From Nannocystis sp. (lineage in GTDB: Bacteria > Myxococcota_A > Polyangia > Nannocystales > Nannocystaceae), in NCBI GenBank assembly GCA_016712315.1, contig JADJRG010000017.1:124001-188000 (forward strand): a stretch of DNA of 64,000 nucleotides, in the 5' to 3' direction. The translations under genes were made by a program, and so were the position numbers. Of the stretch, positions 48,346 to 57,642 are shown in pieces. Within the stretch, counting starts at the first letter, position 1, and every line of letters begins with the position of its first letter. The notes below the pieces were generated by a model. It saw only the letters and a program-made list of their open reading frames with translations, ran no database searches and was not told the DNA's origin.

Positions 48346-49318
48346 CGGCGTCGCGGCCGAGGCTGGAGTAGACGTCCTCGAGATCGGAGCGGATCTTGGA
48401 CATCGAGAGGACGTCGACGTCGGCGAGCACGAGCTCGCGGAGGAGCGCGACGGCGCGATCATCCCCGCCGTGCACGCGCACGCGGATGAGGCCGCGATCG
48501 CTGGTCTCAGGATCAGGGGCGGGCTCTCCCTTGGTGAGCGGGCGGATCGACTCGATGAGGCCCTCGCGGGCGCGGAGCAGGGCGAGGGCGCGCTGGAGGC
48601 CGCGGGTGACCTGGATCTCGTGGACCCTCCGGGTGACCTCGTAGCGATCGATGACCTCGTCGACGCCGCCGTGGACCTCGAGGCGGCCGCGCTGGATCAC
48701 GGCGACGGCGTCACAAAAGCCGTCGAGCTCGCGCAGGATGTGGCTGGAGATGACGATGGTGACGCCGCCGTCGGCGACGCGGCGGAGGATCTCGCGGAGC
48801 TGGCGGCGAGCGAGCGGATCGAGGCCGTCGGCGGGCTCGTCGAGGAGCAGCAGCTCGGGCTCCTGGACGAGGGTGCGGGCGATCGCGAGGCGCTGACGCA
48901 TGCCCTTGCTGAGCTCGGAGATCCGGGCGTCGGCCTTGCCGGCGAGGTCGAAGAGGGCGAGCAGCTCGTCGACGCGGGCGGCGGCGGCGGCGTCGGGGAG
49001 GCCGTAACACTCGGCGAAGAAGCGGAGGTAGCCGGCCGCGCTCATCTGCGGGTAGAGGCCGGTGCCGTCGCCGAGGAAGCCGATCCGCTGGCGGATCGCG
49101 TAGCGATCCTCCCAGGCGTCGACGCCGTCCCACAAGACGCGGCCGCGGTCGGGGCGCTGGAGGGTGGCGAGGATCCGCAGGGTGGTGCTCTTGCCGGCGC
49201 CGTTGGGGCCGATCAGCGCGAGCACTTGGCCGCGCAAGGCGGTGAAGGTGAGGCCGTGCACGGCGTCGCGGACGCCGTCGTAGGAGTGGTGGAGGTCGAT
49301 GCACTGGATCTGTTGCAT
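48338..49318 (-). CDS. ABC transporter ATP-binding protein (ABC-2 exporter type)
   Basis: 326 residues. Walker A G-P-N-G-A-G-K-S-T-T, signature L-S-K-G-M-R-Q-R, Walker B L-L-L-L-D-E-P-A-D-G-L-D and switch H in I-S-S-H-I-L, with a C-terminal domain (about 220-326) of the CcmA/NodI/drug-exporter type. No permease gene is next to it, so the membrane partner must lie elsewhere. It is divergent from the DsbA-like gene, with a 75-bp gap that must hold both promoters. Confidence 0.92.
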   Translation of the reverse strand: MQQIQCIDLHHSYDGVRDAVHGLTFTALRGQVLALIGPNGAGKSTTLRILATLQRPDRGRVLWDGVDAWEDRYAIRQRIGFLGDGTGLYPQMSAAGYLRFFAECYGLPDAAAAARVDELLALFDLAGKADARISELSKGMRQRLAIARTLVQEPELLLLDEPADGLDPLARRQLREILRRVADGGVTIVISSHILRELDGFCDAVAVIQRGRLEVHGGVDEVIDRYEVTRRVHEIQVTRGLQRALALLRAREGLIESIRPLTKGEPAPDPETSDRGLIRVRVHGGDDRAVALLRELVLADVDVLSMSKIRSDLEDVYSSLGRDAVS

Positions 49319-49393
49319 GAGACGATTGATCTGGGAGACGCCGGAGGGCGGGTGTTGGTTCCGGCTGATCCAGGTTATGGTTGCCCGAGGTCG

Positions 49394-50809
49394 ATGCCGA
49401 AGTCGCGCTTATCTTCGCTCCTGGGCGCCGCGGCGCTCTCCCTCTCGCTCGTCGCGCCGCTGCTGCCAGGCTGCCAGCGCGGCAAAGCGCCGCCCGACGC
49501 GCCGGCAGAGCAGCCGCGGGCGGGCGGCGACGCGGTTGGCCTTCCGGCGTTCGATGTGAGCGACCCGGCGGCGCCCGAGGGCCGGGCGGATGTGCCACAC
49601 GAGCGCTTCTTCGTCGAGGTGGGGGACGCGCCGACGCGGGGGCCCGCGGACGCGCCGGTGACGATCGTGGCCTTTTATGACTTCGAGTGCGCGTACTGCG
49701 AGCGCGGTCACCAGACGATCCAGGCGATCGAGGAGCTGTACGCGGGCAAGGTGCGGGTCGCGTATAAGGCGTTCCCGCTCGACTTCCACAGCCAGGCGCT
49801 CGCGACCGCGCTGCTGGTCCGCAGCGCGCACGCGCAGGGGAAATTTTGGCCGCTGCACGACTTTCTGTTCGCGCAAGAGAAGATCGATCTGCGCCGGCGT
49901 GACGACTACGCGCGGGCGGTGGGGCTCGACGCGGCGCGGCTGACCCAAGACGTGGAGTCGCTGCGCTTCGCGGGCTCGGTGGCGCGAGACATGCGAGAGG
50001 GGCACCGGGTGGGGGTGCGCGGGACTCCGGCGTACTTCATCAACGGGCGGGCGCTGAGCGGGGCGCGGCCGCTGGGGGAGCTGCGGGCGGTGGTGGATGA
50101 GGAGCTGGCGCTGGCCGAGCAGTGGCGCGGGCAGGGCGTGGCGGCGGGGTCGGTGTATGCGCACGCGCTGGCGGGGGCGTTCCGCTCGGTGCAGTACTCG
50201 CAACGAAAGGGGCCGCGGCCGGATCTGCTCTACCCGGTGCCGATCGGCGCGTCGCCGCAGCGCGGCGATCCGCTAGCGCCGGTGACAGTGGTGGCCTTCA
50301 CCGACTTCGAGTGCCCGTACTGCGCTCGCGGCAATGAGACGCTGGAGGCGGTGCGCAGGCGCTTCGGGGCGGAGCTGCGGGTGGTGTTCAAGCACCTGCC
50401 GCTGCCGTTCCACGCGCAGGCGTTCCCGGCGGCGCGCGCGGCGATGGCGGCGGGCGAGCAGGGGAAATTTTGGGAGATGCACGACCTGCTCTTCGCCGCG
50501 AAGTCGCTCGATGAGGCGAGCCTGATGGCGATGGCGCGCGAGCTGAAGCTCGATGTGCGGCGCTTCAAGGCGGCGATGGAGTCGGCCCGCTTCGATGAGG
50601 CGATCGCTGGGGATCTCGAGCTGGCTCGGACGATCGGGCTGCGCGGGACGCCGGCCTATTTCGTGAACGGTCGGCCGATCGGCGGGGCGGTGGGCGAGCT
50701 GGAGATGAGCATCGTGGTGCAGGCAGAGCTCGAGCGGGCGAAGGCGCGGCTGGCCGCCGGAGCGGCGCGTGAGGGGCTGTATGAGGCGCTGATCTCGAGC
50801 GAAGAGTGA
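49394..50809 (+). CDS. Lipoprotein with two DsbA-like thioredoxin domains
   Basis: 471 residues from the ATG at 49394. Lipoprotein signal ending L-L-P-G-C (Cys27). Two tandem DsbA-type domains (about 70-260 and 285-460), each starting with a P-V-T-x-V-A-F strand. CxxC sites are C-A-Y-C and C-P-Y-C, and each domain has the G-T-P-A-Y-F cis-Pro loop followed by N-G-R. Both repeats share G-K-F-W near the helical insert. It would introduce or isomerise disulfides in the many Cys-rich exported lipoproteins of this organism. The duplication in one chain is unusual, since most DsbA/BdbD/DsbG proteins have one domain. Confidence 0.93.
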   Translation: MPKSRLSSLLGAAALSLSLVAPLLPGCQRGKAPPDAPAEQPRAGGDAVGLPAFDVSDPAAPEGRADVPHERFFVEVGDAPTRGPADAPVTIVAFYDFECAYCERGHQTIQAIEELYAGKVRVAYKAFPLDFHSQALATALLVRSAHAQGKFWPLHDFLFAQEKIDLRRRDDYARAVGLDAARLTQDVESLRFAGSVARDMREGHRVGVRGTPAYFINGRALSGARPLGELRAVVDEELALAEQWRGQGVAAGSVYAHALAGAFRSVQYSQRKGPRPDLLYPVPIGASPQRGDPLAPVTVVAFTDFECPYCARGNETLEAVRRRFGAELRVVFKHLPLPFHAQAFPAARAAMAAGEQGKFWEMHDLLFAAKSLDEASLMAMARELKLDVRRFKAAMESARFDEAIAGDLELARTIGLRGTPAYFVNGRPIGGAVGELEMSIVVQAELERAKARLAAGAAREGLYEALISSEE

Positions 50810-50890
50810 GGGCTCGCCGCGGGCGCCCGGCTGTCTCGGCGGGAGACAACGGTTGGACCGGGTTCGCGGGCGCGTGATAGCGTGGCGGCG

Positions 50891-52495
50891 ATGAACGAGC
50901 GAGATCTGCCGGAGCCGCTGCGTCGGCGGCCTGAGGCGCGCCCGTTCAGCGTGGAGGACCTGGTGCGCCGGGTGATCGACGGGCAGATCCGGGTGCCGGA
51001 CTTCCAGCGCGGGCTGAAGTGGACCGCCAAGGACGTGCTGGAGCTGCTGGATAGTATTTATAGGGGCTTCCCGATCGGCACGTTGCTGCTGTGGCAGCGG
51101 CCGGCGGAGGCGGAGAAGCTCCTTTATGGCTCGGTGGAGGTCGACGCGCCGGCGCGGAGCGACGCGTTGATGGTGGTAGATGGCCAGCAGCGGGTGCGGG
51201 CGCTGACACAGGCGCTGGCGGGGGCGGGACACCCGACCGAGCCATTCGCGGCGTTCTTTGATGTGAGCGCGGGGAGGTTCGTACGGTTGCACAAGCGTGA
51301 CCGACCGGGTCCGCACCTCATCCCGCTCACGGAGGTGCTGGACTCGGCGCGACTGATCGGGTGGCTCATCGAGCGCGAGGCGCCCGCGCCTGAAGCGGTG
51401 AAGACGGCGGCGATCCAGCTCGGGAAGCGGATCCGTGAGTATGAGATCCCGGCCTATTTGGTAGTGACGGATGATGAGGACGCTGTGCGGCAGATCTTCC
51501 GCCGCGCGAACGATACCGGCCGGAAGATGCAAGAGCACGAGGTGTTCGACGCGATCCAGCGGCGACGGGCGGGGCAGTCGCCCGCCAACCTGCGGGAGCT
51601 CGCGGCGTCGCTCGAGGTGAGGTACAGCTTCGGCGGACCGGACGAGGCGACGTTGTTGCAGATGCTCCAGGCGATCCGTGGGGTCGACGCGACGAAGGAG
51701 CGGGTCCCTGAGCTGGGCGAGCAGGCGCACGCGCTGCTGGTGACGCTGGAGCGCAGCGCGGCGGCGGCGATCTCGTTCCTGCGGCGCGAGGCGAAGATCC
51801 CGCACCGCTCGTTGATGCCGTATCAGCTGCCGCTGCTGGTGCTGGCGCGCTTCTTCGCGCGTTTTCCAGCGCCGTCGCCGCGCTCGATCGAGCTGTTGGC
51901 GCGCTGGCTGTGGCGAGGGGCGCTGACCGGCGCGCACACGGGGGCGACGATCGCGACGCGGCGGATGTTGGCGGCGATCGAGGAGGACGAGTTCGCCGCG
52001 CTAGAGGGGCTGATGGCGCAGGTCCCGTGGTTCTCGGCAGACGTGGGAGATGTTGTCGCTCCGTTCGCTTGGCAGACGGCAGGATCGAAGATCTTGACGC
52101 TGGCGTTGCTCGATCTGGAGCCGCGAGACCTGCGCGATGGCTCACCTGTGACGCCTGCGACGGGCGGCGGCGCGCCGGAGTCGAGCTGGCAGCGGTTGGT
52201 GCGCAAGGTGGTCGATCGGCCAGGTGCAGGGCTCGCGAATCATGTGCTGCATCGGCCCTGTCGCCAGGGGATGGCGCGGGCGATCGCCGCCTGCAATGCG
52301 CCGGTGTGGTTGGCGTCGCACGCGATCTCGGAGGACGCGCGGCGGGCGCTGATGTTCGGTCGCGAGGACGACTTTTTGCAGATCCGTTCGGCGCTGCTGC
52401 GTGAGGTGGTGGGGGCGTTCGTGGCGCGGCGCGCGGGGGTCGATGAGATCGACGGACCAGCGCCGGAGGAGCTGCTGGAGTGGGGCCTCGAATGA
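50891..52495 (+). CDS. DUF262 (GmrSD-N/ParB-like) protein paired with HipA
   Basis: 534 residues from the ATG at 50891. The N-terminal DUF262 domain has P-D-F-Q-R-G-L-K-W, the helix I-Y-R-G-F-P-I-G-T-L-L-L-W and the signature V-V-D-G-Q-Q-R-V-R-A-L at about 95-105. This fold is ParB/Srx-like and binds or hydrolyses nucleotides in GmrS-type restriction proteins. The large helical C-terminal part lacks the HNH nuclease motif of DUF1524, so it has no obvious nuclease of its own. Its stop overlaps the start of the HipA gene (ATGA), so the two proteins are made together and probably act together. Confidence 0.85.
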   Translation: MNERDLPEPLRRRPEARPFSVEDLVRRVIDGQIRVPDFQRGLKWTAKDVLELLDSIYRGFPIGTLLLWQRPAEAEKLLYGSVEVDAPARSDALMVVDGQQRVRALTQALAGAGHPTEPFAAFFDVSAGRFVRLHKRDRPGPHLIPLTEVLDSARLIGWLIEREAPAPEAVKTAAIQLGKRIREYEIPAYLVVTDDEDAVRQIFRRANDTGRKMQEHEVFDAIQRRRAGQSPANLRELAASLEVRYSFGGPDEATLLQMLQAIRGVDATKERVPELGEQAHALLVTLERSAAAAISFLRREAKIPHRSLMPYQLPLLVLARFFARFPAPSPRSIELLARWLWRGALTGAHTGATIATRRMLAAIEEDEFAALEGLMAQVPWFSADVGDVVAPFAWQTAGSKILTLALLDLEPRDLRDGSPVTPATGGGAPESSWQRLVRKVVDRPGAGLANHVLHRPCRQGMARAIAACNAPVWLASHAISEDARRALMFGREDDFLQIRSALLREVVGAFVARRAGVDEIDGPAPEELLEWGLE

Positions 52496-53739
52496 GCCTG
52501 GAGCTCGAGATCTCCCTGGAAGAGACGCCGGTGGGGCGGCTCATCCGTGGCGAGGACGGACAGGTCCGCCTGCGCTTCTTGAGCTCGTATGTGGAGGCGG
52601 CGCGGCGGCCGCTGTTGAGCTTGTGGTACCTCGGCAAGCTGCGCGGGCCCGCGGAACCGGAGCCGCGGGTGCCGGCGTTCTTTCAAAACTTGCTGCCGGA
52701 CCCGGACGGCCCGCTGCGAGCGATGGTGGTGGAGGCCGCGGGCGCGCGGGATGACCAAGAGATGCGGCTTCTGGCGTTCCTCGGCGAGGATCTGCCTGGC
52801 GCGGTGCGAGTGGCGGCGGCGGGCGAGATCGCGGGTGAAGCCCCGTATCCGCCCGGCCCCCAAGCGCGCCGGCTGGATGAGGCGCCGCTGCGCTTCTCGC
52901 TCGCGGGGGTGCAGCTCAAATTTTCGATGGTGCGGGAGGGCAAGGGGCTGACGGTGCCGGCGAGCGGGCGGGGCGGCGACTGGATCGTGAAGCTTCCAGA
53001 CGCGCAATTCGACGGGGTGCCAGAGGCCGAGTACACGGTGATGCAGTGGGCACGAGCGTGCGGGATCGAGGTGCCAGAGCTCGAGATCGTGGGTATGGCC
53101 CAGCTCTCGGGGCTCCCAGCGGCGCGGGGGTCGACGACGGGATCTTCGTTGTGCCTGGCGGTCCGACGCTTTGATCGGGGGCCCGAGGGGCGACGGATCC
53201 ACATTGAGGACTTCGCGCAAGTGTTCGGGCGAGCGCCGTTTCAGAAGTACAACAAGGAGCTGCCCGCGGGGGCTCGGCCGATCGGCTTTGAAGACCTGGC
53301 GCGGGCGGTGGCGGTGTATACACCCGACGATCGGCGGGAGATGGTGCGCCGGCTGGTATTTATGGCGCTGTCAGGGAACGCGGACGCGCACCTGAAGAAT
53401 TGGTCGTTCATCTATCGCGACGGGCGGCGGCCGCGGCTGGCGCCGTCGTATGATCTGGTGCCGACGATCGCGTTCCCGGGGACAGATGATCAGCTCGCGC
53501 TGCCGCTCTTCGGGGCGGCGAGCTTCGAGTCGGTCACGCTGGCGAGCTTCGAGCGGTTAGGCGCGGCGCTGAAGCTGCCGCCCGAGCAGGTGAGGATGTG
53601 GGCGCGTGAGGACGTGGCGCGGACGATGGACGCGTGGGCGTCGATCGGCGGGCTCGAGATGGAGGTGCGGATGGCGATGACGCGGCACCACGCGCGGCTG
53701 CGTCGACAGGGGCTCCTGAGCGAGACGGCGGGGTCGTAG
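52492..53739 (+). CDS. hipA: HipA-family Ser/Thr kinase-like protein
   Basis: 415 residues from the ATG at 52492. The N-terminal HipA subdomain has P-A-F-F-Q-N-L-L-P-D (about 60-70). The kinase core has S-L-A-G-V-Q-L-K-F-S-M (ATP-lysine loop region), W-I-V-K-L-P, the catalytic S-G-N-A-D-A-H-L-K-N-W and the metal-binding Y-D-L-V. All key residues look intact, so it should phosphorylate a target (GltX in E. coli HipA). No HipB-like helix-turn-helix antitoxin gene is adjacent; the coupled partner is the DUF262 protein. A possible terminator lies downstream. Confidence 0.92.
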   Translation: MSLELEISLEETPVGRLIRGEDGQVRLRFLSSYVEAARRPLLSLWYLGKLRGPAEPEPRVPAFFQNLLPDPDGPLRAMVVEAAGARDDQEMRLLAFLGEDLPGAVRVAAAGEIAGEAPYPPGPQARRLDEAPLRFSLAGVQLKFSMVREGKGLTVPASGRGGDWIVKLPDAQFDGVPEAEYTVMQWARACGIEVPELEIVGMAQLSGLPAARGSTTGSSLCLAVRRFDRGPEGRRIHIEDFAQVFGRAPFQKYNKELPAGARPIGFEDLARAVAVYTPDDRREMVRRLVFMALSGNADAHLKNWSFIYRDGRRPRLAPSYDLVPTIAFPGTDDQLALPLFGAASFESVTLASFERLGAALKLPPEQVRMWAREDVARTMDAWASIGGLEMEVRMAMTRHHARLRRQGLLSETAGS

Positions 53740-53761
53740 CGCGATCGCGCGAAATTGAAGC

Positions 53762-53790
53762 GGCCCGCGCTCCTTCGCCGGAGGCGGGCC
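53762..53790. terminator. Candidate bidirectional terminator hairpin
   Basis: GGCCCGC (53762-53768) pairs with GCGGGCC (53784-53790) around a 15-nt loop, in the 77-bp gap between the stops of hipA (rightward) and the DUF1501 gene (leftward). On the minus strand it is followed by a T-containing stretch (TTCAATTTC), on the plus strand only by TTCGG. Confidence 0.55.
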
Positions 53791-53816
53791 TTCGGGCGGC
53801 GTCAGGACGGCGCGGC

Positions 53817-55155
53817 TTAGCCGAAGATCGGCAGGTCTTCGGCGAGCAGGGGGAACTTGGTGTCGACGGGGGTGCCCGCGACGCCGGTGAACTTGCGAAA
53901 CGCCTTGTGGATGTGCTTGAACTTGATCTGGAGGCCGGTGTCGTCCTCGAGGACGTCGAGGGTGGCGGGGTCGACGTACTTGGGGAGCTGCTTGTCCTCG
54001 GTGGTGGCGCTGATGACCCGATCGCCGCCGACGACGCCGCCGTCGCCGCTGAGCACCATCATCGAGGAGACCGGCCAGTGATCCTTGCCGTCGGTCGGCA
54101 GGGGGCCGTTGTAGCCGTTGCCGCGGCCGAAGTCGGAGCCTACGACGATGACGATCTTGTCGAGGAGGCCGAACTCGATCGCCTGCTCGAGCACGTAGTG
54201 GACGCCGTACAGGAGCTTGGCGAGCTGGCGCACCTGCGCGGTGTCGTGGCTGGCGTGGGTGTCGAAGCCGCCGATCTCGATGTTGGCGGAGACGGCGAGG
54301 CCGGCCTGGAAGGCGGCGAGGCTGAGCTGGGTCTGCTGCATCATCCGCTGGAGGTCGCTGTTGGCGAGGCTGCCAGGCAGGGTGACGAGGGTGGGCAGGG
54401 CGACCGTGGAGAGGGTGTCCATGTTGTTGCGGGCGATGAAGAGCTGGTTGGCGGCCCGCTTGATCCGCGGGAGGTGCTCGGCGGCGACGTAGTCGGTGAG
54501 GCGCTCGGCCTGCACCGTGGCGATCCGCGCGGCGGTGTCTGGGTGGTGGTAGAAGGGGCCCTCCGGCTTGGTGACGTCGATGAGGTTGGGGCTGGCGATC
54601 TTCTGGAAGGCGGCGACGCTGGTGAGGCGGGTGACCGGCAAGAGGTTGCCGCTGTTGGCGTAACCACCGCTGTTGATGAAGGCTAGCGGGTGATCCGGCG
54701 CCTTGGCGGCGGCGACGAGGGCGGCGAGCGACGGCAAGGTGCGCTCTCCCGTGCCGCTCCAGGCGGTCTGGACGCCGCGCTCGTGGTTGTTGGTCTCGGT
54801 GTTGATTCCGTTGATGACGAGGGTCTGGGCGCCGTGGGCGGTGAAGAACTCCTGCGGGCTCCAGAGGTACGGATCGGCCTCAGGGCCGAGGCCGAGGGCC
54901 GCGGCGCTGACGGCGATCGGCGCGTAGGGGGAGGTTGCCGACCTTGTGGGTGTCGGGGTTGTAGTTGTAGATCCGATTAAAGAGACCCATCGGCTTCGGA
55001 TCGCAGAAGTACGCGGGGTCCCACCCGCCGCGCGCGCTGACGAAGACGTAGTAGGGGCCCTTGTAAGGGTTGAAGGCGGCCTTGGCGGTGCGCGAGGGCA
55101 GAGCGACGGCCAGACCAGACATTGCGGCGATGTTGAGGAAATCTCGGCGATTCAT
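53817..55155 (-). pseudogene. DUF1501 family exported protein, frameshifted
   Basis: The 5' part (from ATG 55155) has a Tat-like signal, M-N-R-R-D-F-L-N-I-A-A-M-S-G-L-A, and reads to H-K-V-G-N-L-P before leaving frame. The 3' part continues in another frame as Y-A-P-I-A-V-S-A-A-A and through to I-F-G at 53817, with the family's S-G-G-Y-A-N-S-G-N, G-G-F-D-T-H-A-S-H-D and V-V-G-S-D-F-G-R segments. The break is a run of five Gs (plus strand 54927-54931) where four would keep a single frame of about 445 residues. It is either a real mutation or a sequencing indel. DUF1501 proteins are exported sulfatase-like proteins usually found next to DUF1588/DUF1800-type proteins, as here. Confidence 0.8.
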
Positions 55156-55194
55156 GGCTGAACTCCTGGGAAATTCGCGTGGTCAGGGCGTCGC

Positions 55195-57642
55195 TTACTC
55201 GTAGAGGAAGTCGTAGTCGGCGAGCAGGGAGGCGAGGACGGCCATCCATGCGCGCACGGTGTAGTTGGGGTCGGTCTTGATCTGGAGCTCGACGGGCACC
55301 GCCTCGCCGGTGACCGGGTTCTTGAGCCCCTGGCAGGTGCTGACGAGGTTGACGGTCTCGACTTGGGCGTCGATGTTGTCGAGGCCGGCCTGCCAGGTGT
55401 CGAGGAAGAGCTCGTAGCTGCGCGACAGCTCGGGGTCGCTGAGGGGGAGGTCGCGGCCGAGGATCTGGCGGTGGAGGTGCTGGATGTTGGCCTTGATCTC
55501 GGCCCCAGAGACGTCAGGGGTGTCGATCAGCTCGACCATCGGGAAGAGGACGCGCTGATCGGCCTCGCGGGTGAAGTCGTAGGCGGTGGCGAGGCAGGCG
55601 ATCTCGTTGGCCATGCGCGCGGCGACGCTGGCCATCACGGCGTTGACGTCGCTGAGGCGCTCGGTGATCTCGTTGGAGTCCATACCACCGTAGAGGATCC
55701 GGTAGTCGGTGCGCAGGAAGTCGAGCTTGTCGCTGCGGATCCAGCGGATCCCGCCGAGCACCGCGCCGATCTTGTTGGCGAGGAGCTCGGGCGGGGAGAG
55801 GCGGGCGGTGCCGACGGCGCCGAGCTCGGCGGCCCGCTGCGCGCTGGGCGGGGACTTCATGCCGCGGGCGCGGAAGTAGGGGGTCATGATGACCTCGCGG
55901 ATCACGACCTTGAGGTTGTGATCCGCGGCGACGAACTTGTCGGCGATCGCCCGGAGGATGATGTCCTGGGTCTCCCAGGCGGTGAGCTGGCCGGCGTAGT
56001 CGGCGGCGCCGCTGTCGGTGGGGTACTGGAGCGCGCGCTGGCCGGTGAGCGCGCGGTACATCGTGTAGACGACGCTGAGCTTGAAGCGCGGGTCGTGGGC
56101 GACGCGATCGGCGAGCCAACGGATCCCGGTGGGGAACTCGGTCGGCGGCATGAGCTCGTTGAGGTAGCCGGGGTTGAACATCTCAGGGAACCACACCGGC
56201 GGGTCGAGGAGCAGCTCCTGATCGTTCTCGTTGAACATCTGGAAGGCGCCCGCGAGCGGGTCGATGAGGCGGTGACACTTGGAGCAGTCAGGGTTGTTGC
56301 GGGTGGGGTTGAAGATCTGCGAGCCGGCGTCGGGGTCGATCGCCTGGCTGGCGAGCGCGAGGATGTTGGTCGCGAGGAAGTGATCAAAGATGACGCCTGC
56401 GCGGTGGCGGTTGCGGTTGGTCTTGGTGGTCGGGAAGCGGTTGAGCCACATCGGCGAGGTGAGGATCCCGGCGTGCGGCCAGGGCACGTCGACGCCCTTG
56501 CGCTTGACCGTGAGCGTGCCCTCTTGCAGCTCGGTCTTGTCGTTCGGGTCGCTGAACTTGACGTCGACGCCGTAGATAAAGGCCGAGTCCGGGGTGAAGA
56601 CGGTGTAGTCGGCGGTGAGGATCTGGGTGAAGGGGCGATCGTTGCGGACGATGTAGTTGATCAGGTCGAGCGGCTCGCGGGCGACGGCCTGGTTGATCCG
56701 CACGCGGTCGGCGGTGGGCAGCATCGCGTCGTTGTTGACGAAGGGGGTGCGCGCCGGCCAGTCGTTGTTGTTGAGCACAGCAGCGGCGGCGTTGGCCGAG
56801 CCGTTGGCGTAACGATCGGTGAGGAAGACGTCGTTGAAGAGGTCGGTGAGGCGCTCGTAGAAGGCGTCCTCGGTCATCATGGCGTCGAGCGCGGCGAGCA
56901 AGGCGGCCTCGCCCCCCTGGTCGACGGCCGCGAGCTCTTCGGCGGTGGGCAGGCGGCCGACGAGGTGGAGGCTGGCCTTGCGCAGGGTCTCGACGGGGTT
57001 CAAGAGGATGACGTCGTCGAAGCTGGTGGCGCCGGTGGTGTCGGCCTTGCACTCGACTGGGTCCTGAAGCTGGGTGAGCAGCTCGTCGAAGGCGAGGTAG
57101 ATCTCGTCGCCCTCGTCGAAGAGCTTGCCGCCGTCGTGCTGGGTGAGGAACATCGGCTTGGCGAGCAAGAGCGGCACGTCCTCGTAGGCGTAGCCGGCGA
57201 AGCTCTTGATGTTCTCGAGGTTGGCCTCCATGAAGCCAGGGTAGACGGGCGGGAGGAGGAGGAACTTGGCGTTCTTCTCGGCGGCGATGCCGGTGGGGTC
57301 GTGGCACTGGATGCACGACTGCGACATGTACGGGGCCCAGATCTCCTCGGCGAAGAACTGACGGGTCGAGTAGCAGTCCTCGGGCTCGCCGGTGTCAGTG
57401 TCGGTGTCGGTGTCGCTGTCGTCGGTGTCGCTGTCGCTCTCGCTGCCGACGGAGGTGGAGCCGCTGGAGGTCGACGATGTGCCGCTGGGGGCGGTTGGAT
57501 CGTCGCTGGTGGTGGTGGCGCTGTCTTCGTCCCCGCCGCCGCCGCCTCCTTCGTAGCAGCCGGCCAGGGTGAGGGAGAGGGCGGCGAGCATGCTCGCGCT
57601 GACAGGTGCTGTGGCGATCCGTAGGCGTCGCGTGTGGTTCAT
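55195..57642 (-). CDS. c-haem-motif lipoprotein, planctomycete-cytochrome-like (DUF1588/DUF1592 type)
   Basis: 815 residues. Lipoprotein signal (LTLAGC, about Cys29), Gly/Ser/Thr/Asp stalk with a (D-T)n tract to about 90, then an N-terminal haem motif C-I-Q-C-H (about 115). A large helical region follows, with a second haem motif C-S-K-C-H-R-L-I-D-P-L-A-G near 435 preceded by R-H-R-A-G-V. The second motif with L-I-D-P-L-A-G-A-F is characteristic of DUF1588-type proteins that travel with DUF1501 or DUF1552 partners. The DUF1501 gene lies 39 bp downstream on the same strand. Electron transfer or extracellular polymer oxidation has been proposed for such pairs; the role here is unknown. Confidence 0.85.
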   Translation of the reverse strand: MNHTRRLRIATAPVSASMLAALSLTLAGCYEGGGGGGDEDSATTTSDDPTAPSGTSSTSSGSTSVGSESDSDTDDSDTDTDTDTGEPEDCYSTRQFFAEEIWAPYMSQSCIQCHDPTGIAAEKNAKFLLLPPVYPGFMEANLENIKSFAGYAYEDVPLLLAKPMFLTQHDGGKLFDEGDEIYLAFDELLTQLQDPVECKADTTGATSFDDVILLNPVETLRKASLHLVGRLPTAEELAAVDQGGEAALLAALDAMMTEDAFYERLTDLFNDVFLTDRYANGSANAAAAVLNNNDWPARTPFVNNDAMLPTADRVRINQAVAREPLDLINYIVRNDRPFTQILTADYTVFTPDSAFIYGVDVKFSDPNDKTELQEGTLTVKRKGVDVPWPHAGILTSPMWLNRFPTTKTNRNRHRAGVIFDHFLATNILALASQAIDPDAGSQIFNPTRNNPDCSKCHRLIDPLAGAFQMFNENDQELLLDPPVWFPEMFNPGYLNELMPPTEFPTGIRWLADRVAHDPRFKLSVVYTMYRALTGQRALQYPTDSGAADYAGQLTAWETQDIILRAIADKFVAADHNLKVVIREVIMTPYFRARGMKSPPSAQRAAELGAVGTARLSPPELLANKIGAVLGGIRWIRSDKLDFLRTDYRILYGGMDSNEITERLSDVNAVMASVAARMANEIACLATAYDFTREADQRVLFPMVELIDTPDVSGAEIKANIQHLHRQILGRDLPLSDPELSRSYELFLDTWQAGLDNIDAQVETVNLVSTCQGLKNPVTGEAVPVELQIKTDPNYTVRAWMAVLASLLADYDFLYE

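Noticed and set aside
55363..57624. 753-codon plus-strand ORF
   Set aside because: Val/Glu/Asp/Gly-rich shadow of the c-haem lipoprotein gene.
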